Positions 57,356-64,000 of a DNA stretch of 64,000 bases are shown here, in pieces. The translations under genes and the position numbers were made by a program. Below the pieces are notes generated by a model, which saw only the letters and a list, made by a program, of their open reading frames with translations, ran no database searches and was not told the DNA's origin. Source of the stretch: Sandaracinus amylolyticus (GTDB taxonomy: Bacteria > Myxococcota_A > Polyangia > Polyangiales > Sandaracinaceae); contig NZ_CP011125.1 in NCBI RefSeq assembly GCF_000737325.1, positions 6,696,001 to 6,760,000 on the forward strand, read 5' to 3'. The stretch's first letter is position 1. Each line of letters starts with the position of its first letter.

Positions 57356-60300
57356 ATGGACGCGACGGCCGAGGAGCTCATCGCACGCCTGCGCCGCAAC
57401 CCGGACGATGCGTCGGCGTACGCAGCGCTCCGGGCGCACTACCAGCGCATCGGCGACTACGCGTCGCTCGCCAATCTCCTCGAGGGATGGGCGGGACGAA
57501 GCACCGACCACGGCGCGGCATCGCACGCGTTCTTCGAAGCGGGCGAGCTCGCGTGGAGCGCCCTCGGCGACCGCGCGCGCAGCATGCGTCTCTACGAGCG
57601 CGCGCTCGAGCGCAACGCGGCGCACGGCGACGCGGGCCTGAGGCTCACCGCGATCTACGAGGAAGCGGGCGATCACCGCAGGCTCGCGGAGCTGCTCGAG
57701 CGACGCGCCGATGCGCTCGCGCACGCGGGCGGCGAGCCACGCGACGTCGCCGCGCTCCAGCACCGGCTCGGCGAGGTCTGGGAGCACTCGTTCAAGCGCG
57801 CCGACAAGGCGATCACCCACTATCGCAAGGCGTTCGAGCTCGACCCGACGCTCGTGCCGGCGATCTACGCGGCGCGCGAGATCTATCGACAGGCCGGCAA
57901 CCTCAAGGCCGCGGCGACGCTGTGCGAGCTCGAGTCGAAGGCCGAGCCCGATCCCGAGCGCAAGGTCGCGCTGCTGCGCGAGCTCGCGCACGTCCGCGCA
58001 CACGACCTCGGGGACACCGAGGGCGCGGTCGTCGCGCTCAAGCGCGCGCTCGGCGTCGCGCCGGGCGACGTCGAGGCGATGCAGGACCTCGCGCGCGTGT
58101 ACCTCACGCGCGCCGATCAGAGCGGCGACGCGATGATCGCGGACGCCGATCGCCGGCGCGCCGCGGACGTGCTGTTCCAGCTCGCGCAGAAGCTGCCCCC
58201 CGCCGACGCCGTCGGGCACCTCGAGACGGCGCTCGACGGCGCGCCCGATCACGACGGATCGCTCGCGCTGCTCGAGCGGATCGCGGAGCGCGTCGGGCAC
58301 TTCGATCTGCTCCCGCGGCGCTGGGTGGCGTTCCTCGCGCGCGCCCCCGAGGCGCCGGGCGCGGCCGAGCGTCGCCGCCGTCTCGCGAAGGCGTACCTCG
58401 ACGCGGGCCAGGTCGAGTACGCGATCACGTGCCTCGAGTGGCTGCTCGAGGAGCGCGACGCCGAGGCCGCGTCGCAGCTCGTCGAGCTCTATCGGCGCGC
58501 CGGGCGCGACGAGGACGCGCTGCGCGCGCTGACCGTCGCGTCGCAGGGCCTGCCGCCCCACGAGCGCATCCCGCGGCTGCGCGAGATGGTCGGCGCGCTG
58601 CGCGCGCGCGGTGACGAAGAAGGCGCGGTCGCGTCCGCGCGCCAGATCCTCGAGCTCGATCCGTCGGACGCGGAGGCGCTCGCGCTCGTCGAGGAGCACC
58701 TGCGCAAGCGCGGCGAGTGGGCCGCGCTGCGCGAGCTGCTGCTCGGCGCGGCGCGGATGCCCGGGCTCTCGGTGGAGGCGCGCACCCAGCGCCTGCGCGA
58801 GGTCGCGGCGCTCAGCGAGCGGCGGCTCGGGGACTCCGAGGGCGCGATCGGCGCGTGGAAGGGCGTCGCGGCGCTCGATCCCTCGGATCGCGAAGCGCGC
58901 GCGGCGCTGGTGCGGCTGCTCGAAGCGACGGAGCGCTGGGACGACCTCGTGCAGGTGCTCGAGCGCGAGGCGCTCTCGACGCTCGAGCCGCAGCAGAAAG
59001 CCGAGGTCTACCGGCGCCTCGCCGCGATCCATCGCGATCGACGCGGGGATCTCGAGGAGGCGATCTCCGCGCTGCGCAACCTGCGCGATCTCGTCCCGAC
59101 CGATGCCGCGGGGCGCGACGCGCTCTGCGACGTGCTGCTCGCGTCCGGCGCGTTCTCCGAGGCGATCCCGATGCTCAAGGCGCGCATCGAGCAGGCCGAC
59201 GGAGCGCACCGCGCCGCGCTGTGTCGCTCGCTCGCGCGCGTGCTCGAAGAGCGCATGAGCGACGAGGAGGGCGCGTTCGCCGCGTGGGCGCGCGTGCTCG
59301 AGGACGAGCCGGGTGATCCCGAGGCGCTCGCGCGCATGGAGGCGATCGACGAGCGCGCGGGCAACGCCGATCGACTGCTCACGACGCTCTCGTATCGCAC
59401 GGACGTGGAGGACGGGCCCGAGCGCGCCGCGACGTACACGCGCATGGGGCGCATCGCCGCGGAGACGCTGCGCGATCTCGCGCAGGCCGGTGAGTTCTAC
59501 GCGCGCGCCCACGAGCTCGCGCCGCGCGACGAGGCGATCCTCGACGCGCTGTGCGACGTCTACGATCGCAGCGAGCGCTTCAAGGATCTCGTGGTGCTCC
59601 TGCGCGAGCGCGCGCGGCTCGAGGAAGACCCCGCGATGCGCGCGGCGCTCTACCGGCGCATCGCGCGCACGCTGAGCGAGCGCGTGGGCAACGAGGCCGC
59701 CGCGGCGGAGGCGTATCGCGAAGTGCTCGACGCGGGCGAGGACGTCGAGGCGCTCTCGTTCCTGCGCGATCGTGCGCGCGCGCAGGACGACGTCGCGGCG
59801 CTCGACGAGGCGCTCGAGCGGCTCGCGAACGTGGCCGAGGCGCCGAGCGACAAGCGCGAGCTGCTCCTCGAGCGCGCCGCGCTGCTCGCCGAGCGCCTCG
59901 ATCGTCCGCGCGACGCGATCGAGCTGCTCAACGTCGTGGTGCGCACGCTCGATCCGACGTGCCTCCCCGCGCTCGAGCTGCTCGCGACGTGGAACGATCG
60001 CATCGAGGATCGCCACGGCGTCGCCGACGCGCTCGAGCGCACGCTGCAGGTGCTCGAAGATCCCGGGCTGCGCGTCCCGGTCGCCAAGCGTCTCGCCGAT
60101 CTCTACGAGGACGAGCTGCGCGATCCCGCGCGCGCGATCGACGCGCTCTACGCGTGGGCGGACGCGGACCTCGCCGAGGCCGAGCCGCTGCGGCGGCTGA
60201 TCGCGCTGCTCGAGCCGGCGGAGCGCTGGAAGGACCTCGTCATCGCGCTCGACTCGCTCGCGGATCTCGGAGACGACCCGACCGCGGTCAGCGCGCTCGT

Positions 60301-62572
60301 GCGTCGGAGCGCGGAGATCGCGTTCCGTCGTCTCGGCGACGTGGACGGCGCGTGGGAGAAGCTCGCGGAGCGAGCGCGCGAGGGCGATGCCGACGCGGAA
60401 GCGCAGCTGCGCGAGCTCGCGCGCGCGGCGGGGATCGCGCCGCGGCTCGTCGAGCACTTCGTCTCGATCGCGGAGAGCAGCGACGACGCGACGATCAAGC
60501 GCACGCGCTGGCTCGACGCGGCGCGCGTGCAGGAAGAGCTCGGTGACGCGAGCGGCGCGCTCGAGTCGACGCTGAAAGCGCTCGCGATCGACCTCGACGC
60601 GGTGGTGCGCGGCGACGATCGCGCGGTGCACGACGAGGTCGATCGGCTCGCAGTGCGCGCGAGCGCTTGGCCGCGGCTCGCGCAGGTGTACGAGACGCTG
60701 ATCCGTCGTGCCGAGGAGAAGGAGCGCAAGATCGAGCTCCTCCTGCGCCACGCGTCGCTGCTCGATCAGGAGGCGGAGGATCCCTCGGGCGCGCTCGATC
60801 GTGCGCTGCGCGCGTGCTCGCTCGCGCCGAACGACGACGAGGTGCTCGCGGTCGCCGAGGATCTCGCGCCGCGCGCGGGCCGCGCCGACGAGCTGCTCGT
60901 CGTGTACGACCGCCGCCGCGGGAGCGCGAAGGACGACGCGGCGCGCATCGAGGCGCTGCTCCGCGCGGTGCGACTCTGCGAGGACGGTCTCGAGGATCGC
61001 GAGCGCGCGCTCGAGTACCTCGCGCAGGCGGTGTCGCTGGCGGTGCGCTCGCGCGAGCTCGCGCCGCGCGTCGAGGAAGCGGCGCGCGAGCTCGATCGCG
61101 AGCGCGAGAAGGACGCGGCGAGCGGCCTCCTGCGCGCGCTGGTCGACGTCTACGCGGCGATCGCCGAGGACATGGAGGCCGACCCGAAGGGGGGCGCCGC
61201 GCTGCTGCTCCGTGCGTCGCGCCTGCTCGAGAGCGAGCTCGACGAGCCCGACGGCGCGTGGGGCGCGCTGCTCCGCGCGAGCACGTTCGCACCCTCCGAG
61301 CCGGGCCCGCTCGACGCGCTCGAGAGCCTCGGCGCGCGCAACGGGCGCCTGCCGATGCTCGATCAGCACCTCGCGAAGCTCGTCGAGGACGCGCTCGACT
61401 CGAAGACCGCGGCCGCGCTGCTGCGCCGGCGCGCGAGCGTGCTCGAGCACCTCGGTCGCCCCGGCGACGCGGCGGACGTGCTCGGTCATCTCAAGGCGGT
61501 CGCGCCGAACGATCCCGAAGCGCGCGTCGCGCTCCGGCAGTCGCTGCGGCGCGCGGCGCGCCACCAGGATCTGCTCCTCGCGCTCGACAGCGACCTCGTG
61601 AAGGCGCGCGGCGATCGCGAGCAGGAGATCGCGCTGCGCAAGGAGATCGCGCTGACGTGGGAGCGCGGCCTGCGCAACCGCTGGGAAGCGCTCGAGGCGT
61701 GGCAGAAGGTGCAGAAGCTCGCGCCCGACGACGCCGACGTCGTCGCTGCGCTCGCGCGCATCGAGGGAGGTGCGCGCGGCGCGCTGGACGACGACTCGGT
61801 CGAGGCGAGCGCGGTCGACGTCGCGCTCGCGGAGACCGAGCAGCGCGACCTCGCGAGCTCGCGCGCCGCCGCGGAGAACACCGATCCCGGCATCGACGCA
61901 CCGCCCGAGCCGGGCCTCGATCACTCCGACGCGCTCGAGCTGCCGCCCTCGTCCGCGCTGCTCCCGACCGATTCCGTCGAGGCCACGCCGGAGCAGCTCG
62001 ACGAGCCGAAGCCGGCGTCGTTCGGCGCGCTGCCGCCGACTGTGCGCTCCGGTCGCGTCGAGGTCGACGGCGCGCCGCTGCCGCGCGTGTCGACGCAGGT
62101 GATCGCCGACGAGGAGCGCGGCTGGCGACCGCCCTCGGAGCCGCCCGCGCGCGAGCCCGCCGAGGTCACGCACGCGATCGCCGGCCCGCCCGACGACGAC
62201 GACGGCGACTTCGAGGACGCCGCGGCGTTCGCGCACGACCACGACGACGCGATCGAAGCCGAGCCGATCGACGACGAGATCGACGAGCTCGACGACGACG
62301 AGGCGATGCACGCCGACGCGCTCGCGGAAGCGATCGACGACGACGCGGTCTCCGCCGAGGTCGAGGCCTACGACGAAGACGAGATCGAGGAGCTCTCGTC
62401 CGAGGAAGCGCCGCTCGCCGAGGTCCCGCTGCCCCTCGCCGCGATCCCTCCTCGTCCGAGCGTCCCGAGCGCGCCTCCGCCGTTCCCGCCGCGCCCGACC
62501 AGCGTGCCGCCGCCGCCACCGCACGCAGGCAAGCCCTCGGTCCCGCCGCCTCCGCCGCCGCGCCGGAGCTGA
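57356..62572 (+). CDS. Giant tetratricopeptide-repeat protein
   Basis: A 1738-residue protein. Residues 1 to about 1430 consist of successive TPR-type helix pairs: AYAALRAHYQRIGDYASLANLLEGWAG, ALRHLYERALERNAAHG-type repeats, ALERLANVAEAPSDKRELLLERAALLAERLD and so on. The last ~300 residues are acidic and Pro-rich (DDEIDELDDDEAMH; ending PPPPPPRRS), likely disordered. There is no signal peptide, so it is cytosolic or a scaffold at the membrane. Such large TPR proteins are common in myxobacteria and bind partners. The ATG at 57356 follows GAGAGAG. The TPR count is about 40 by eye. Confidence 0.8.
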   Translation: MDATAEELIARLRRNPDDASAYAALRAHYQRIGDYASLANLLEGWAGRSTDHGAASHAFFEAGELAWSALGDRARSMRLYERALERNAAHGDAGLRLTAIYEEAGDHRRLAELLERRADALAHAGGEPRDVAALQHRLGEVWEHSFKRADKAITHYRKAFELDPTLVPAIYAAREIYRQAGNLKAAATLCELESKAEPDPERKVALLRELAHVRAHDLGDTEGAVVALKRALGVAPGDVEAMQDLARVYLTRADQSGDAMIADADRRRAADVLFQLAQKLPPADAVGHLETALDGAPDHDGSLALLERIAERVGHFDLLPRRWVAFLARAPEAPGAAERRRRLAKAYLDAGQVEYAITCLEWLLEERDAEAASQLVELYRRAGRDEDALRALTVASQGLPPHERIPRLREMVGALRARGDEEGAVASARQILELDPSDAEALALVEEHLRKRGEWAALRELLLGAARMPGLSVEARTQRLREVAALSERRLGDSEGAIGAWKGVAALDPSDREARAALVRLLEATERWDDLVQVLEREALSTLEPQQKAEVYRRLAAIHRDRRGDLEEAISALRNLRDLVPTDAAGRDALCDVLLASGAFSEAIPMLKARIEQADGAHRAALCRSLARVLEERMSDEEGAFAAWARVLEDEPGDPEALARMEAIDERAGNADRLLTTLSYRTDVEDGPERAATYTRMGRIAAETLRDLAQAGEFYARAHELAPRDEAILDALCDVYDRSERFKDLVVLLRERARLEEDPAMRAALYRRIARTLSERVGNEAAAAEAYREVLDAGEDVEALSFLRDRARAQDDVAALDEALERLANVAEAPSDKRELLLERAALLAERLDRPRDAIELLNVVVRTLDPTCLPALELLATWNDRIEDRHGVADALERTLQVLEDPGLRVPVAKRLADLYEDELRDPARAIDALYAWADADLAEAEPLRRLIALLEPAERWKDLVIALDSLADLGDDPTAVSALVRRSAEIAFRRLGDVDGAWEKLAERAREGDADAEAQLRELARAAGIAPRLVEHFVSIAESSDDATIKRTRWLDAARVQEELGDASGALESTLKALAIDLDAVVRGDDRAVHDEVDRLAVRASAWPRLAQVYETLIRRAEEKERKIELLLRHASLLDQEAEDPSGALDRALRACSLAPNDDEVLAVAEDLAPRAGRADELLVVYDRRRGSAKDDAARIEALLRAVRLCEDGLEDRERALEYLAQAVSLAVRSRELAPRVEEAARELDREREKDAASGLLRALVDVYAAIAEDMEADPKGGAALLLRASRLLESELDEPDGAWGALLRASTFAPSEPGPLDALESLGARNGRLPMLDQHLAKLVEDALDSKTAAALLRRRASVLEHLGRPGDAADVLGHLKAVAPNDPEARVALRQSLRRAARHQDLLLALDSDLVKARGDREQEIALRKEIALTWERGLRNRWEALEAWQKVQKLAPDDADVVAALARIEGGARGALDDDSVEASAVDVALAETEQRDLASSRAAAENTDPGIDAPPEPGLDHSDALELPPSSALLPTDSVEATPEQLDEPKPASFGALPPTVRSGRVEVDGAPLPRVSTQVIADEERGWRPPSEPPAREPAEVTHAIAGPPDDDDGDFEDAAAFAHDHDDAIEAEPIDDEIDELDDDEAMHADALAEAIDDDAVSAEVEAYDEDEIEELSSEEAPLAEVPLPLAAIPPRPSVPSAPPPFPPRPTSVPPPPPHAGKPSVPPPPPPRRS

Positions 62573-62636
62573 CTCACGGTTTCCCCGGCTCGGGACCGAT
62601 CCCGGGCAACATCCCCCTTCCCTCGCCCCTCGCGCC

Positions 62637-63440
62637 ATGACACGAGAAGCGACGATGAGCTCCGAGCAAGCCCCTCCCGCACCGAGCTCCGACACCGACT
62701 CCCGTCCGGTCGCCTCGCGCCCGCCGGAGAGCGCCACCCGACTCTCCGAGCTCCCACCCGCGGAAGGCGCCGAGCGCCTCGCGTCGCGCCTGCTCGATCC
62801 CGACGAGCTCGAGTTCGTGCGCGCGCTCCGCAACGCGGGCGTCGCGAAGGATCTCCAGGGCGACGAGCTCCTGCGCGTCGCGACGGCGATCGGCGACGGC
62901 GATCCGATCGCGCGCCGCGTCGATCTGCTCGAGGCCTACTACGCGGCGGGCGGCGACGAGCGGACGGCGCGCGCGCGGAAGCTCGCGGACCGGCTCTTCG
63001 TGCAGCGCGCGAACGATCCGGTCACCGCGGGTGCCCTCGTCGCGCGCCTCTCCTCGATCGCGCCCGAGCTCGGCGCGGTGAAGATGGAGCGCATCGGATC
63101 GAGCGCGGACGCGCCGCTCGTGCTGCGCGCGGGCGAGCACTTCGTCGCGCTGCTCGACGACTACGAGGAGTCGCTCGACACCGACGAGATCGATCTGCGC
63201 GAGCTCGAGGAGCGACGCCGCCGCGGTCACACGACGATGGTCACGGTGCGCGGCCTCGTGCGCGCGGTGAACGTGCTCCTCGATCGACACGGCGTGCGCG
63301 ACCGGCTCGTCGCGCTGAGCAGCGACGACGATCGCGAGGTCTACATCGCCACGAGCGTCACCGAGGCGATCGAGCTCGCGCGCGGCGGCTGGCTCGACGA
63401 CGAGAACGTCGAGGACGTGATGGAGCTCGGCGGCTGGTGA
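62637..63440 (+). CDS. Hypothetical protein, 267 residues
   Basis: It starts at the ATG at 62637 (a second Met at 62655 is possible). The first 40 residues are Ser/Pro/Thr-rich, probably disordered. The rest is a compact alpha/beta domain: DELEFVRALRNAGVAKDLQGDELL, RVDLLEAYYAAGGDERTARARK, LVLRAGEHFVALLDDYEESLDTDEIDLRELEER and TTMVTVRGLVRAVNVLLDRHGVRDRLVALSSDDDREVYIATS. No family is recognised. It follows the TPR gene by 64 bp and may be in the same transcription unit. Confidence 0.6.
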   Translation: MTREATMSSEQAPPAPSSDTDSRPVASRPPESATRLSELPPAEGAERLASRLLDPDELEFVRALRNAGVAKDLQGDELLRVATAIGDGDPIARRVDLLEAYYAAGGDERTARARKLADRLFVQRANDPVTAGALVARLSSIAPELGAVKMERIGSSADAPLVLRAGEHFVALLDDYEESLDTDEIDLRELEERRRRGHTTMVTVRGLVRAVNVLLDRHGVRDRLVALSSDDDREVYIATSVTEAIELARGGWLDDENVEDVMELGGW

Positions 63441-64000
63441 TCAGCCGACGAACGTGACGTTCGCGTCGAGCGGCCCGCGCGTGGTGCGGCACTCGTTCGC
63501 GGCGGCGCGCTCGTCCTCGTAGCCCATCGCGATCCCGAACAGGATCTGCACGTCGTCGCCGACGCCGAGCTCCTTCCGCGCGACGTCGGGGTACGTCGCG
63601 AGCGCGGCCTGCGCGCACGTCGAGACCCCCTCCGACGTCGCGAGCAGCAGCACGGACTGCAGCCAACATCCGACGTCGAGCGCGGCGTAGAGCCCGAAGC
63701 GGCGATCGATCCCGACGATCGCGACGTGCGGCGCGTCGAACGCGACGAAGTTCCGCATCCACGCGTGGTGGCGCCCGACCATGTCGTCGCGCGCGACGCC
63801 CATCGCCTCGTAGAGCGCCTTGCCGCACTGCTTGCGGTGCGTGCCGTAGGGCTCGGGATAGTCGCCGGGGAACGCCACGTCGGGCTCGGGCATCCGCGCC
63901 TTCGCCCCCTCGACGAGGCCTGCGACGAGCCGCACGCGGGCCTCGCCCGACGCGACCCAGACGCGCCACGGCTGGATGTTGCACCACGAGGGCGACTGCT
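63441..64000 (-). CDS. Nitroreductase family protein (5' end outside window)
   Basis: The frame is open from the window end to a stop at 63441, giving the last ~185 residues. Near the window edge SPSWCNIQPWRVWVASGE is the typical FMN-binding N-terminal part of nitroreductases (S-x-x-N-x-Q-P-W). Later, YEAMGVARDD, FGLYAALDVGCWLQSVLLLATSEG (the conserved helix) and GIAMGYEDERAAANECRTTRGPLD match the family's C-terminal part. It reduces nitro compounds or quinones with NAD(P)H. The gene start is not in view. Confidence 0.88.
   Translation of the reverse strand, partial: QSPSWCNIQPWRVWVASGEARVRLVAGLVEGAKARMPEPDVAFPGDYPEPYGTHRKQCGKALYEAMGVARDDMVGRHHAWMRNFVAFDAPHVAIVGIDRRFGLYAALDVGCWLQSVLLLATSEGVSTCAQAALATYPDVARKELGVGDDVQILFGIAMGYEDERAAANECRTTRGPLDANVTFVG

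Noticed and set aside
56606-62833. A 2075-codon minus-strand open frame
   Set aside because: Only its last 196 codons (pdxH) are real; the rest is the complement of the TPR gene and is Arg/Glu/Leu-rich without structure.

Overview
The window is very GC-rich and densely packed. It looks like the chromosome of a myxobacterium (Myxococcota, perhaps a Sandaracinus or Polyangiales relative). That is an inference from the gene mix: many lipoproteins with Asp/Gly-rich linkers after the lipobox, a MopE-like lipoprotein, a giant TPR protein, and many families I cannot name. No rRNA or other taxonomic marker is present.

Layout. 1-6850: an iron-uptake block on the minus strand (lipoprotein, PepSY membrane protein, small membrane protein, TonB-dependent receptor cut by the window start). 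It diverges from a second, related lipoprotein across a Fur-box-like site. 6940-8659: four small helical proteins of two unrecognised families (called A and B here), which reappear as an A/B pair at 31072-31756. 8764-10910: chromate resistance chrB-chrA. 10956-14740: a MopE-like lipoprotein, then decayed genes including a frameshifted sensor kinase. 14838-22535: cation homeostasis, with a CaCA-type Ca2+/Na+ antiporter, a 48-residue membrane protein coupled to it, an unknown protein, and a complete mrpABCDEFG Na+/H+ antiporter operon. A ~143-bp repeated, structured-looking leader precedes two of the minus-strand genes. 22544-26554: an anaerobic sulfatase-maturating enzyme divergent from a Cys-type arylsulfatase. 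26577-32202: assorted genes, including one canonical and two degenerate stand-alone receiver proteins.

32326-44263: an ~11.9-kb integrated element in the 3' half of a tRNA-Leu(UAA) gene, bounded by 57-bp direct repeats. It carries a tyrosine integrase, an excisionase-like HTH protein, a MerR-like HTH regulator behind a palindrome, a large primase-helicase-HTH fusion with a perfect 19-bp inverted repeat inside it, an RHH protein, a run of overlapping small phage-like genes (one DUF2213-like) and a DUF2971 protein as possible cargo. The layout (integrase, regulators, primase-helicase, few structural genes) resembles a phage satellite or integrative mobilizable element rather than a full prophage.

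44318-64000: housekeeping and envelope genes: panD, a 1247-residue amidohydrolase lipoprotein with thrombospondin-3-like and lamin-tail-like parts, a BtuF-like binding protein, a patatin phospholipase, a cold-shock protein, a helicase-associated-like protein, a DEDDh exonuclease with a WYL-like tail, a retropepsin-like lipoprotein, pdxH, a 1738-residue TPR protein, and a nitroreductase cut by the window end. Most reading frames longer than 300 codons on the strand opposite these genes are GC-rich shadows and are not annotated.
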